A stretch of DNA of 64,000 bases from Streptomyces sp. R44. GTDB lineage: Bacteria; Actinomycetota; Actinomycetes; Streptomycetales; Streptomycetaceae. Below are positions 8,587-17,860 of this stretch, piece by piece. The stretch is from the NCBI RefSeq assembly GCF_041053105.1, contig NZ_CP163444.1, forward strand, positions 2,356,001-2,420,000. The letters are read 5' to 3'. The notes beneath the pieces are model-generated. The model was not told the DNA's origin and did no database searches. It saw only the letters and a list, made by a program, of their open reading frames with translations. Each line of letters begins with the position of its first letter. Within the stretch, counting starts at the first letter, position 1. Both the position numbers and the translations under genes were made by a program.

Positions 8587-8802
8587 CCTCTTTCGGGAGC
8601 CTCGGGTTCGAAAGGGTGCTTCGGGTTCCTTCGAGTCTGCCCGACGGCCAGGTGGTTGACGTCCGGAACTGGATCATCGGCGTGGCGAGTATCACGCCCG
8701 CCGGCCCCCTACGCTCCGTAATGATCCAACATGCGGCGGTTCGTACCGTGTGTGAGTCTGACAGCGGCCCTGGCCCCTAGGTCCCTTTGAGGAGGCAACC
8801 CC

Positions 8803-8976
8803 ATGGCCAAGAACCGCAACCAGAACCGCAGTCAGAAGCAGCAGTCGCCGGCCGAGCGCGGCGCCCAGCAGGCGCAGCAGTCGTCGATGGAGTCGCAGGC
8901 CGAGCAGCGCGCGAGCCAGGTCACTCCGGGTGACATGGCCCGCAAGGGCCGTCAGAAGCGTTTCGGCCACAACTGA
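8803..8976 (+). CDS. Small basic Gln/Arg-rich protein, 57 residues
   Basis: A 57-codon reading frame starting MAKNRNQNRSQKQQSP and ending GRQKRFGHN. A good ribosome binding site (GAGGAGG at about 8789) lies about 8 bp upstream of the ATG, and a perfect terminator hairpin follows the stop at 8991. The composition (Gln, Arg, Ser, no hydrophobic core) predicts a disordered, basic protein. Small proteins of this type near dnaE are annotated as hypothetical in Streptomyces. Function is unknown; nucleic-acid binding is only a guess from charge. The isolated gene with its own terminator supports real expression. Confidence 0.75.
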   Translation: MAKNRNQNRSQKQQSPAERGAQQAQQSSMESQAEQRASQVTPGDMARKGRQKRFGHN

Positions 8977-8990
8977 CGCGGCTGACGGCA

Positions 8991-9024
8991 AAGGGGCGCG
9001 CCCGTGACGACGGGCGCGCCCCTT
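8991..9024. terminator. Bidirectional terminator hairpin
   Basis: A perfect 15-bp stem (AAGGGGCGCGCCCGT, 8991-9005, pairing with 9010-9024) with a 4-nt loop lies between the convergent 57-residue gene and dnaE. The A/T pairs at the stem base and the position after both stops fit a terminator that serves both strands. Confidence 0.9.
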
Positions 9025-9047
9025 GCGCATGGGTCGAACCGGTGTGG

Positions 9048-12000
9048 CTAGCCGGCCAGGCAGGACGGGCCGAGCAGCACCTTCAGGTCGCCGAAGAGCG
9101 CCGGGTCGGCCGTCACCCGGTGCCGGTCGAGCCGGAGCACGGTGGTGGTGCGGGGGCCCTGGAGCTTGATCCGCACCTCGGTGTTGCCCTTGTGGTGCTT
9201 GAGGATCTCGCCGAGCCTGCTGACCATCGGCGGGGTCACCTTCACCGTCGGGATGGTGAGGACGACCGGCGCGTTGGTCCCGGCGTTCGACAGGTCGGGG
9301 ACCATCAGCTCCATGGCGACGAGGCGGGGCACGTCCTCGCGCTTGTCGAGGCGGCCCTTGACGAAGACGACCGTGTCCTCGACGAGCTGGGTGGAGACCA
9401 GCTGGTACGTGGCCGGGAAGAACATGCACTCGATGGAGCCGGCCAGGTCCTCGACGGTCGCGATCGCCCAGGCGTTGCCCTGCTTGGTCATCTTGCGCTG
9501 GAGGCCGGAGATGATGCCGCCGATGGTGACGACCGCGCCGTCCCCGTGCTCGCCGCCGGTCAGCTGGGAGATCGCCGCGTCCGTCTTGTCGGACAGGACG
9601 TGCTCGATGCCGAAGAGCGGGTGGTCGGAGACGTACAGGCCGAGCATCTCGCGCTCCTGGGCGAGCAGGTACGACTTCTCCCACTCGACGTCGGAGAACT
9701 CGACGTCCAGGCCGAAGCCGGGCTCGTCGCTCGCCTCGTCGCCCATTCCGCCGAAGAGGTCGAACTGTCCCTCGGCCTCCTTGCGCTTGACCGCCACCAC
9801 GTTGTCGATCATGGGTTCGTGGTGGGCGACCAGGCCCTTGCGGGTGTGGCCCATCTCGTCGAAGGCGCCGGCCTTGATCAGCGACTCGACGGTCCGCTTG
9901 TTGCAGACGACGGCCTCGACCTTGTCGAGGAAGTCGGGGAAGGAGGAGTACTTCCCCTTGGCCTTGCGCGATTTGATGATCGACTCGACGACGTTGGTGC
10001 CGACGTTCCGGATGGCGGAGAGGCCGAAGAGGATCACGTCGTCGCCCTGGGCGGCGAAGTTCGACTCGGACTCGTTGACGTTGGGCGGCAGGACCTTGAT
10101 GCCCATGCGGCGGCACTCGTTCAGGTAGACCGCGGACTTGTCCTTGTCGTCCTTGACCGAGGTGAGGAGTCCCGCCATGTACTCGGCGGGGTGGTTGGCC
10201 TTGAGGTAGGCGGTCCAGTAGGAGACCAGGCCGTACGCGGCGGAGTGCGCCTTGTTGAAGGCGTAGCCGGCGAAGGGGACCAGGACGTCCCAGAGGGCCT
10301 GGATGGCCTCGTCGCTGTAGCCGTTCTTCTTGGCGCCGGCCTGGAAGATGGTGAAGTTCTTCGCCAGCTCCTCGGGCTTCTTCTTGCCCATCACCCGTCG
10401 GAGGATGTCGGCCTCGCCGAGCGAGTAGCCGGCGATGATCTGGGCGGCCTTCTGCACCTGCTCCTGGTACACGATGAGGCCGTAGGTGACCGCGAGCACC
10501 TCTTCGAGCGGCTTCTCCAGCTCGGGGTGGATCGGGGTGATCTCCTGCTGGCCGTTCTTGCGCAGGGCGTAGTTCGTGTGCGAGTTCATGCCCATCGGGC
10601 CCGGCCGGTACAGGGCGGACACGGCGGAGATGTCTTCGAAGTTATCGGGCTTCATCAGCCGGAGCAGCGAGCGCATGGGGCCGCCGTCGAACTGGAAGAC
10701 GCCGAGGGTGTCACCGCGCTGGAGCAGTTCGAAGGTCTTCTGGTCGTCGAGCGGCAGCGCCAGGAGATCGATGTCGATCCCCTTGTTGGACTTCACCATC
10801 TTGACGGCGTCGTCCATGATCGTGAGGTTGCGCAGGCCGAGGAAGTCCATCTTCAGCAGGCCGAGCGACTCGCACTGCGGGTAGTCCCACTGCGTGATGG
10901 TGACGCCGTCGGTGTGCCGCACCCAGATCGGGGCGTGGTCGACGATCGGCTCGCTGGACATGATCACGCCGGCGGCGTGCACGCCCATCTGGCGGACCAG
11001 GCCCTCGACGCCGCGGGCGGTGTCGATGACCTTCTTGACGTCCGGCTCGTTCTCGTACATCGCGCGGATCTCGCCGGCCTCGCTGTAGCGGGGGTGCGAG
11101 GGGTCGGTGATGCCGTTGAGGTCGATGCCCTTGCCGAGGACGTCGGCGGGCATGGCCTTGGTGAGCCGGTCGCCCATGGCGTACGGGTAGCCGAGGACGC
11201 GCGCGGAGTCCTTGATGGCGTTCTTCGCCTTGATCTTTCCGTACGTGCCGATCATGGCGACCTTGTCGGCGCCGTACTTCTCGGTCACGTACCGGATCAC
11301 CTCGACGCGCCGGCGCTCGTCGAAGTCGATGTCGACATCGGGCATCGAGATGCGCTCGGGGTTGAGGAAGCGCTCGAAGATCAGGCCGTGCGGGATCGGG
11401 TCGAGGTCGGTGATGCCCATGGCGTACGCGACGATCGAGCCGGCCGCGGAGCCTCGGCCGGGGCCCACGGCGATGCCCTGCTTCTTCGCCCACATGATGA
11501 AGTCGGCGACGACGAGGAAGTAGCCGGGGAAGCCCATCGAGATGATGGTGTCCATCTCGTACTCGGCCTGCTTGAGGCGGTCGTCCGGAATGCCCCCGGG
11601 GAAGCGGCGGTGCATGCCGCGCATGGTCTCCTCGCGGAACCAGGTGACCTCGGTGTAGCCCTCCGGGATGTCGAACTTCGGCATGAGGTTCTTGGCCTCG
11701 AACATGCCGCTGGTGTCGATCTGCTCCGCGACGAGCAGCGTGTTGCGGCAGCCCTCCTGCCAGGCGTCCGAGGAGTCGACGGCGTACATCTCGTCCGTGG
11801 ACTTCAGGTAGTAGCCGGTGCCGTCGAACTTGAAGCGGTCCGGGTCCGAGAGGTTCTTGCCGGTCTGGATGCAGAGCAGGGCGTCGTGCGCGCCCGCCTC
11901 GTGCGCGTACGTGTAGTGCGAGTCGTTCGTCACCAGCGGCGGGATGCCGAGCTTCTTGCCGATCTCCAGGAGCCCGTCGCGGACCCGGTGCTCGATCTCG

Positions 12001-12587
12001 ATGCCGTGGTCCATCAACTCCAGGAAGTACCGGTCCTTGCCGAAGATGTCCTGGTACTCGGAGGCGGACTTCAGGGCCTCGTCGAACTGGCCGAGGCGCA
12101 GCCGGGTCTGGAGCTCGCCGGAGGGGCAGCCGGTGGAGGCGATCAGGCCCTCGGACCACTGGGAGATGGTCTCCTTGTCCATCCGGGGCCACTTCTGCAG
12201 CCAGCCCTCGGCGTACGCGTCGGAGGAGAGCTTGAAGAGGTTGTGGAGTCCGGTGGCGTTCGCCGCCCAGATCGTCTTGTGGGTGTAACCGCCGGAACCG
12301 GAGACGTCGTCCCGCTTCTGGTGCGGCTGGCCCCACTGGATCTTCCGCTTGTTGCGCCGGGACTCGGGCGCCACGTACGCCTCGATGCCGATGATCGGCG
12401 TGACCCCGGCCTTCTTCGCGGTGTGGAAGAAGTCGTACGCCCCGTGCAGGTTGCCGTGGTCGGACATGGCGATATGGGTCATGCCCATCTCGTTGCACGC
12501 GTTGAACATGTCCTTCAGCCGCGCGGCACCGTCCAGCAGCGAGTACTGGGTGTGGACGTGGAGGTGCGTGAAGGGCGGCTTGGTCAC
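9048..12587 (-). CDS. dnaE: DNA polymerase III alpha subunit (replicative)
   Basis: A 1179-residue C-family polymerase, the catalytic subunit of the replisome. The N-terminal PHP domain begins at once (HLHVHTQYSLLDGA, residues about 7-20). The catalytic palm carries PDVDIDFDERR near residue 415. Further on are the fingers and the beta-clamp region, and an OB-fold near residue 1030 (VVTIGGIISGLQRKM). Length matches actinobacterial DnaE1. The GTG at 12587 is chosen because GGAGG lies about 9 bp upstream and the PHP motif follows directly; longer in-frame extension upstream is not conserved-looking. It is transcribed alone, divergent from the DUF2252 gene. Confidence 0.97.
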   Translation of the reverse strand: MTKPPFTHLHVHTQYSLLDGAARLKDMFNACNEMGMTHIAMSDHGNLHGAYDFFHTAKKAGVTPIIGIEAYVAPESRRNKRKIQWGQPHQKRDDVSGSGGYTHKTIWAANATGLHNLFKLSSDAYAEGWLQKWPRMDKETISQWSEGLIASTGCPSGELQTRLRLGQFDEALKSASEYQDIFGKDRYFLELMDHGIEIEHRVRDGLLEIGKKLGIPPLVTNDSHYTYAHEAGAHDALLCIQTGKNLSDPDRFKFDGTGYYLKSTDEMYAVDSSDAWQEGCRNTLLVAEQIDTSGMFEAKNLMPKFDIPEGYTEVTWFREETMRGMHRRFPGGIPDDRLKQAEYEMDTIISMGFPGYFLVVADFIMWAKKQGIAVGPGRGSAAGSIVAYAMGITDLDPIPHGLIFERFLNPERISMPDVDIDFDERRRVEVIRYVTEKYGADKVAMIGTYGKIKAKNAIKDSARVLGYPYAMGDRLTKAMPADVLGKGIDLNGITDPSHPRYSEAGEIRAMYENEPDVKKVIDTARGVEGLVRQMGVHAAGVIMSSEPIVDHAPIWVRHTDGVTITQWDYPQCESLGLLKMDFLGLRNLTIMDDAVKMVKSNKGIDIDLLALPLDDQKTFELLQRGDTLGVFQFDGGPMRSLLRLMKPDNFEDISAVSALYRPGPMGMNSHTNYALRKNGQQEITPIHPELEKPLEEVLAVTYGLIVYQEQVQKAAQIIAGYSLGEADILRRVMGKKKPEELAKNFTIFQAGAKKNGYSDEAIQALWDVLVPFAGYAFNKAHSAAYGLVSYWTAYLKANHPAEYMAGLLTSVKDDKDKSAVYLNECRRMGIKVLPPNVNESESNFAAQGDDVILFGLSAIRNVGTNVVESIIKSRKAKGKYSSFPDFLDKVEAVVCNKRTVESLIKAGAFDEMGHTRKGLVAHHEPMIDNVVAVKRKEAEGQFDLFGGMGDEASDEPGFGLDVEFSDVEWEKSYLLAQEREMLGLYVSDHPLFGIEHVLSDKTDAAISQLTGGEHGDGAVVTIGGIISGLQRKMTKQGNAWAIATVEDLAGSIECMFFPATYQLVSTQLVEDTVVFVKGRLDKREDVPRLVAMELMVPDLSNAGTNAPVVLTIPTVKVTPPMVSRLGEILKHHKGNTEVRIKLQGPRTTTVLRLDRHRVTADPALFGDLKVLLGPSCLAG

Positions 12588-12801
12588 GGGGGAGGCCTCC
12601 GACTGAATTTCTGGGGGGACAGCGTGGAAGTCTACGTCGGCCGACTGACAACGGCTGGAATGCAACACTGCGGGGCGAAGCCCCTCGATGAGGGGTGGTG
12701 GTCGGGCGACGGGCGGGCACTCGGGGGTACGGTCGCGCGTTGGAGGACCGGAACACCTGTCCCATTTGTCATGAGCAGTCTTGCACCAGGAGGCACCCTC
12801 G

Positions 12802-14127
12802 ATGTCGGTCCCGCAGCCCACCGCAGCCGAGCGCGGTGAGCACATCCTCGCCGTCTTCGACACCGCCTTCGGCGAGCTCCTCGCCGCCGACCCCGCGGCC
12901 TTCCGCGTCAAGTTCCGGAAGATGGCCGGCTCCGCCTTCGCCTTCTACCGGGGCACGGCGTGCCTGTTCTACGCGGACCTGGAGGGGGAGGCGCACAGCG
13001 GCCCGTACCTGGACGAGCAGACCGGCCGGGTCTGGATCCACGGCGATCTCCACGCCGAGAACTTCGGCACGTACATGGACGCCAACGGGCGGCTCGTCTT
13101 CAACGTCAACGACTTCGACGAGGCGTACGTCGGCCCCTTCACCTGGGACCTCAAGCGGCTGTCCGCCTCGCTCGCCCTGATCGGCTACGCCAAGGCGCTC
13201 AGTGACGAGCAGATCACCGAGCTCGTCCGGATCTACGCGGCCGCGTACCGGGAGCGGATCCACGCCCTCGCCACCGGCGCCAAGGGCGACGACGTCCCCG
13301 CCTTCACCCTGGAGACCGCCGACGGGGCGCTGCTCGGCGCCCTGCGCGAGGCCCGGGCGCTGACCCGCTTCGGGCTGCTCGACTCGATGACCGAGATCCG
13401 CGACTTCGAGCGCCGCTTCGCGGCGGGCGGCGGCGCGATAGAGCTGGACGCGGCCACCCGGTACAAGGTGCTCGCGGCCTTCGACGGCTACCTGGAGACC
13501 CTGCCGGAGTCCTCCCTCGCGCGCCCCGACTCGTACCGGGTGAAGGACGTCGTCGGGCGGCGCGGGATCGGCATCGGCTCGGCCGGCCTCCCCTCGTACA
13601 ACATCCTCCTGGAGGGAAACAGCGACGCCCTGGAGAACGACGTCGTGATCTACCTCAAGCAGGCGCAGACCCCGGCGGTCTCGCGGCACGTCACGGACGC
13701 GGCGGTACGGGACTACTTCCAGCACGAGGGCCACCGCACCGTGATCTCGCAGCGGGCGCTCCAGGCGCACGCCGACCCGTGGCTGGGCTGGACGGAGCTG
13801 GACGGGGCGGGCCAGCTGGTCGCCGAGGTGTCGCCGTACGCGGTGGACCTGGACTGGTCGGACATCGACGACCCGCAGGACATCGCGGCCACCGTCGCCG
13901 ACCTGGGCCGGGCGACGGCCACGATGCACGCAGCGGCGGACGACTCCAGCGGCCACTCCCTGGTCCCGTTCTCGACGGAGCGGGCCATCGACGCGGCGAT
14001 CGCCGCCGACGAGGAGGGCTTCGCCGAGCTCCTGGTCGACTTCGCCCACACGTACGGGGCGCGGGCGCGGGCGGACCACCAGATCTTCGTGGACCTCTTC
14101 CGCAACGGCCGGATCCCGGGGCTGTAG
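12802..14127 (+). CDS. DUF2252 family protein (kinase-like fold)
   Basis: A 441-residue DUF2252 protein. Residues about 75-100 contain WIHGDLHAENFGTY and then NVNDFDEAYVGPFTWDLKR. These mirror the catalytic HGDLH-x2-N and metal-binding DFD motifs of aminoglycoside-phosphotransferase/protein-kinase-like folds, so phosphotransfer is possible but not demonstrated for the family. The ATG at 12802 is chosen over an in-frame TTG at 12781 because AGGAGG at 12788-12793 is well placed for it. It is divergent from dnaE and followed 65 bp later by a small membrane protein gene. Confidence 0.88.
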   Translation: MSVPQPTAAERGEHILAVFDTAFGELLAADPAAFRVKFRKMAGSAFAFYRGTACLFYADLEGEAHSGPYLDEQTGRVWIHGDLHAENFGTYMDANGRLVFNVNDFDEAYVGPFTWDLKRLSASLALIGYAKALSDEQITELVRIYAAAYRERIHALATGAKGDDVPAFTLETADGALLGALREARALTRFGLLDSMTEIRDFERRFAAGGGAIELDAATRYKVLAAFDGYLETLPESSLARPDSYRVKDVVGRRGIGIGSAGLPSYNILLEGNSDALENDVVIYLKQAQTPAVSRHVTDAAVRDYFQHEGHRTVISQRALQAHADPWLGWTELDGAGQLVAEVSPYAVDLDWSDIDDPQDIAATVADLGRATATMHAAADDSSGHSLVPFSTERAIDAAIAADEEGFAELLVDFAHTYGARARADHQIFVDLFRNGRIPGL

Positions 14128-14192
14128 GGCCGGGTTCCGGGGCTGTAGGGGCGGGTCCACAGGCTGCGCTTAAGGCCGTCTTACGCACGGGC

Positions 14193-14897
14193 ATGGGACA
14201 CTCCACGACGATGGACATGGCAGGGACGCAGCTGAGGGCGCTGCGGGCGGCGTTCTTCACGGCACTGGTCGTGACGCTGTCCGTGGCGTCCCATGTGCTG
14301 CTCTCCCGCGTGCCGCTGCCGCTGGGGACGGTCGTCCCGGTCGCGGTCGGCGTCTTCGCCGTGGCGTACGCGCTGGCCGGCCGTGAGCGCGGCCTCGGCC
14401 CGATCGCCGGGCTCCTCGTCCCCCTGGAGCTGGCCGCCGACACCCTCTTCACCAGCGGGCAGGCGGTCTGTTACGGCCCCGCCGGCGGCCCGGTCGCCGG
14501 TTCGCTGCGCGCGGTCGGGGTGGACGTGTTCTGCGGCGGCGCCGTGGGCTCGCCGCTGCCCGGGGTGGTGACCCCCGAGAGCGGGGGCGCGGCCGCGCTG
14601 CTCGACTCCCCCGATCCGGCGCTGCCGTGGCTGCTGCTCCTGGCCCATGTGGGCGTGGGGCTCTCGGCGGCCTGCTGGCTGCGCGGCGGGGAGCGGGCGC
14701 TCGCCCGGCTGCTCCGCGCGGTGGAGGCCTTCGCGTTCCGGCCGCTGCTGCTCGTGGTCGCCTTCTTCCGGGCCTCGGGTCCGGCGCCGCTGCGGGCCGG
14801 CCGGCCCGCCGGGCGGCCCCGGTCCTCCCGCGCCCGGCTCCTCGTGCACTCCGTCGGGCGGCGGGGGCCGCCGCGTCCGGTGCTCGCTCTCGTCTGA
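14193..14897 (+). CDS. Hypothetical membrane protein
   Basis: A 234-residue protein of no recognised family. Hydrophobic segments include RAAFFTALVVTLSVASHVLL, TVVPVAVGVFAVAYALAG, GPIAGLLVPLELAADTLF and ALPWLLLLAHVGVGLSAACW, so four to five membrane helices are likely. The C-terminal 60 residues are Arg/Pro/Gly-rich. In-frame ATGs lie at 14193, 14211 and 14217; none has a strong ribosome binding site, so the true start is open. The DsbA-like gene follows 52 bp downstream with its own GGAG site. Confidence 0.6.
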   Translation: MGHSTTMDMAGTQLRALRAAFFTALVVTLSVASHVLLSRVPLPLGTVVPVAVGVFAVAYALAGRERGLGPIAGLLVPLELAADTLFTSGQAVCYGPAGGPVAGSLRAVGVDVFCGGAVGSPLPGVVTPESGGAAALLDSPDPALPWLLLLAHVGVGLSAACWLRGGERALARLLRAVEAFAFRPLLLVVAFFRASGPAPLRAGRPAGRPRSSRARLLVHSVGRRGPPRPVLALV

Positions 14898-14949
14898 GCG
14901 GGCCCCGCGCCTCCCCCTGCCTTTCCCACCTTTCACGGAGAACACGATC

Positions 14950-15765
14950 ATGAGTGCACGCAACAGCCACGCCAACAAGGCCGCCGCCCGCGAGCGACTG
15001 CGCGAGGAGCGCGAGCGCCAGGCGAAGAAGGACCGGGCGCGCCGGCAGCTGATCGTCGGCGTCTCGGCCGTGGCCGTCCTGGCCGCCGCCGGCGGCATCG
15101 GCTACGCGGTCGTCCAGTCGAACAAGCCCACCCAGTGGGAGGCGGCGGCCGACGCGAAGAGCGTGACGGCACCGAAGAACACCACGGGCACGGACGGCAC
15201 GACCGTCGTCATCGGCAAGGACTCCGCGAAGAGGACGCTGGAGCTGTACGAGGACTCGCGCTGCCCGGTCTGCGCGACCTTCGAGCAGACCGTGGGCTCC
15301 ACGGTCGAGAAGGACGTCGAGGCCGGCAAGTACAAGATCAGGTACGTGGGCGCGACCTTCATCGACAACGGCATCCCGGGCGAGGGCTCGAAGAACGCCC
15401 TCTCGGCGCTCGGCGCCGCGCTGAACGTGAGCCCGGAGGCCTTCCTGAAGTACAAGGCGGCGCTCTACTCCACGCAGTTCCACCCGGAGGAGAAGGACGA
15501 CAAGTTCGCCAAGGACTCCTACCTGCTGGAGGTGGCGGACTCGGTCCCGGCCCTCAAGGGCAACGCCGAGTTCAAGAAGAACGTCGAGGACGGCACCTTC
15601 GACGCGTGGGCGATGAAGATGTCGAAGGCCTTCGACGCGAGCGGGGTGCAGGGCACGCCGACCCTGAAGATGAACGGCAAGGCCGTCACGGTCCAGGGCA
15701 CGAAGAACCCGCCGATGACGGTGGCCGAGTTCAACACGGCGATCGACGCGGCCCTCAAGGCCTGA
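14950..15765 (+). CDS. Membrane-anchored DsbA-like thiol:disulfide protein
   Basis: A 271-residue thioredoxin-fold protein of the DsbA/DSBA-like type. The first 33 residues are strongly charged (KAAARERLREERERQAKK), followed by one membrane helix (LIVGVSAVAVLAAAGGIGYAV). The outside domain carries the redox motif CPVC at about residues 105-108 (EDSRCPVCATFEQ) and the cis-proline region GVQGTPTLKMNGK near the end. It is expected to form or shuffle disulfides in exported proteins. HCACG-type alternatives are excluded by the motif. ATG at 14950 follows a CACGGAG site. A terminator lies 26 bp after the stop. Confidence 0.9.
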   Translation: MSARNSHANKAAARERLREERERQAKKDRARRQLIVGVSAVAVLAAAGGIGYAVVQSNKPTQWEAAADAKSVTAPKNTTGTDGTTVVIGKDSAKRTLELYEDSRCPVCATFEQTVGSTVEKDVEAGKYKIRYVGATFIDNGIPGEGSKNALSALGAALNVSPEAFLKYKAALYSTQFHPEEKDDKFAKDSYLLEVADSVPALKGNAEFKKNVEDGTFDAWAMKMSKAFDASGVQGTPTLKMNGKAVTVQGTKNPPMTVAEFNTAIDAALKA

Positions 15766-15790
15766 CGCCCCACCAGGCAGGAACCGTCCT

Positions 15791-15817
15791 GGCCCCGGAC
15801 CCCTTCGGTCCGGGGCC
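15791..15817 (+). terminator. Terminator hairpin after the DsbA-like gene
   Basis: An 11-bp perfect stem, GGCCCCGGACC at 15791-15801 pairing with GGTCCGGGGCC at 15807-15817 around a 5-nt loop, lies 26 bp after the stop. No T-run follows, as is usual in high-GC actinobacteria. Confidence 0.8.
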
Positions 15818-15914
15818 GAGGCGTACCCGGCTCGGGCGTCCGGGGGGCGACGAGTCGGCGAACTTCCGGAATTCGTCTGCCCCCAGGGCGTACCCGTCAG
15901 TAATCTGACTGCCC

Positions 15915-17564
15915 GTGACCAGTCGTTTCATATCCCCTGCCCCCACGCGGCGCGCCGTCGTCAAGGCCGCCGCCGTCACCGCCGTCGCCACGCCCGCCGT
16001 GCTCGGCGCGGCCTCTCCGGCACTCGCGGACTCCGGGGCACCCGCCTTCCTCCACGGCGTCGCCTCCGGCGACCCGCTGCCCGACGGCGTCCTGCTCTGG
16101 ACGCGCGTCACCCCCACTCCCGACGCCGTGCCCGGCTCCGGTCTCGGCCCCGACGTCCAGGTCGGCTGGGAGCTCGCCGAGGACCGCTCCTTCGCCCGGG
16201 TCGTCGCCTCCGGCACCACCACGGCGAGCGCCGCCTCCGACCACACGGTGAAGGCCGATGTCCGGGGCCTGCGCCCGGCCACCGCCTACTGGTTCCGCTT
16301 CACCACGGGCTCCGCCGTCTCCCCCAGCGCCCGCACCCGCACCGCGCCGGCCGCCGACACCGCCGCGCCCGGTGTCCGCTTCGGCGTGGTCTCCTGCGCG
16401 AACTGGGAGTCCGGCCACTTCTCCGCGTACCGCCATCTCGCGTCCCGCGCGGACCTGGACGCGATCCTCCACCTCGGCGACTACCTGTACGAGTACGCCA
16501 CCGGCGCCTACCCCGAGGCGAAGTACGTCGTGCGGCAGCACGAGCCGCGCCACGAGATCGTCTCCCTCGCCGACTACCGGACCCGGCACGGGAAGTACAA
16601 GACGGACGCCGACCTCCAGGCGCTGCACGCGGCGCACCCGGTCATCGCGATCTGGGACGACCACGAGTTCGCCAACGACGCCTGGTCGGGCGGGGCCGAG
16701 AACCACACCCCGGGCGCCGAGGGCGAGTGGGCGGCCCGGGTGGCCGCCGCGAAGCAGGCGTACTTCGAGTGGATGCCGGTCCGCACCTCCACGGAGGGCA
16801 CGGTCTTCCGGCGGCTGCGCTTCGGCAAGCTGGCCGATCTGCATCTGCTCGACCTGCGTTCGTTCCGGTCCGCCCCGGCGAAGACGGGCAGCGGCACGGT
16901 CGACGACCCGGAGCGGAGCATCACGGGCCGCGCGCAGCTGGACTGGCTGAAGGCCGGGCTCGCCGGTTCGGACGCGACCTGGCAGCTGGTCGGCACCTCG
17001 GTGATGATCTCGCCGGTCGCCTTCGGCTCCCTGCCGGCGTACCTCCTGGAGCCGCTCGCCGGGCTCCTCGGCCTGCCGAAGGAGGGGATCGCGGTCAATG
17101 TCGACCAGTGGGACGGCTACACGGACGACCGCAAGGAGCTGCTCGCGCACCTGACCGCGCGGGCGATCCGGAACACGGTCTTCCTGACCGGCGACATCCA
17201 CATGGCCTGGGCCAACGACGTGCCGGTGAAGGCCGCGACGTATCCGCTCTCGGCCTCGGCGGCGACCGAGTTCGTGGTGACCTCGGTGACCTCGGACAAC
17301 CTGGACGACCTGCTGCACGTGGCGCCGGGCACGCTCTCGGTGGTGGCCGCGGGTGCCGTGAAGGCCGCCAACCGCCATGTGAAGTGGGTGGACATGGACC
17401 ACCACGGCTATGGCGTGCTCGATGTGACGGCCGAGCGCTCGCAGATGGACTACTACACGGTCTCCGACAAGACGGACCCGGCCGCGACGACGGCCTGGGC
17501 GCGCTCGTACCGGACGCTGAGCGGAACGCAGCGTGTCGAGCGGGTGTACCAGCCGGTGCTCTAG
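15915..17564 (+). CDS. phoD: Tat-exported alkaline phosphatase/phosphodiesterase, PhoD-like
   Basis: A 549-residue secreted metallophosphoesterase. The N-terminus has a Tat signal: twin Arg at residues 12-13 (PTRRAVVK), a hydrophobic stretch and a likely AxA cleavage after residue 38 (ALA-DS). The PhoD N-terminal domain follows ([20 protein letters not shown]). Metal-binding segments are visible: [23 protein letters not shown] (about residue 185), [12 protein letters not shown] (about 247) and TGDIHMAW (about 425). PhoD enzymes release phosphate from mono- and diesters outside the cell. I looked for a Pho-box-like direct repeat upstream and saw none. GTG start at 15915. Confidence 0.93.
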   Translation: MTSRFISPAPTRRAVVKAAAVTAVATPAVLGAASPALADSGAPAFLHGVASGDPLPDGVLLWTRVTPTPDAVPGSGLGPDVQVGWELAEDRSFARVVASGTTTASAASDHTVKADVRGLRPATAYWFRFTTGSAVSPSARTRTAPAADTAAPGVRFGVVSCANWESGHFSAYRHLASRADLDAILHLGDYLYEYATGAYPEAKYVVRQHEPRHEIVSLADYRTRHGKYKTDADLQALHAAHPVIAIWDDHEFANDAWSGGAENHTPGAEGEWAARVAAAKQAYFEWMPVRTSTEGTVFRRLRFGKLADLHLLDLRSFRSAPAKTGSGTVDDPERSITGRAQLDWLKAGLAGSDATWQLVGTSVMISPVAFGSLPAYLLEPLAGLLGLPKEGIAVNVDQWDGYTDDRKELLAHLTARAIRNTVFLTGDIHMAWANDVPVKAATYPLSASAATEFVVTSVTSDNLDDLLHVAPGTLSVVAAGAVKAANRHVKWVDMDHHGYGVLDVTAERSQMDYYTVSDKTDPAATTAWARSYRTLSGTQRVERVYQPVL

Positions 17565-17860
17565 CCGCACCCTCAACGGCGATTTTCAGCCATGATCTCT
17601 TCTGTTAACGGGAGATCACATCGCTACGCCGGGTGGTGGGTTCGGGAGATCGAATCCGGACACACCACCCGCCTCCGTCACCCCGCCTGTTACGTCGACG
17701 TCTCAAACTCCGGAAGCGACGCAAGTTTTTCTTCCCGATGACCCGAATTGCCCGACGAATGATTGGGCCTGATCACTTCTCAACGGTGCGTGACATGGAC
17801 GCGTAATCTCCCCGGCGTGGCGAGGAAGTTCCTCCCACCACCCCCCGCGAGGAGTCACCC
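17565..17860. other. Intergenic region with a terminator-like hairpin
   Basis: A 296-bp gap between phoD and the protease gene. GGGTGGTG at 17631-17638 pairs with CACCACCC at 17663-17670, an 8-bp stem enclosing 24 nt that could close further; it is the best candidate terminator for phoD. The right half (17700-17800) is relatively AT-rich and presumably holds the protease promoter, but no convincing -35/-10 pair with normal spacing stands out. Confidence 0.5.

Noticed and set aside
9042..12839. A 1265-codon open frame on the plus strand opposite dnaE
   Set aside because: Its translation is Val/Leu/Asp/Gly/His-rich with no motif and mirrors the high-GC codon bias of dnaE; an antisense shadow.
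15766..15914. PHO box upstream of the PhoD-like gene
   Set aside because: No pair of GTTCACC-like 11-bp direct repeats could be found; only a terminator from the previous gene is seen.
17631..17670. A tRNA-like arm (GGTTCG...CGAATCC) after phoD
   Set aside because: Only a T-arm-like hairpin is present, with no acceptor, D or anticodon arm at the right distances; better read as a terminator hairpin.
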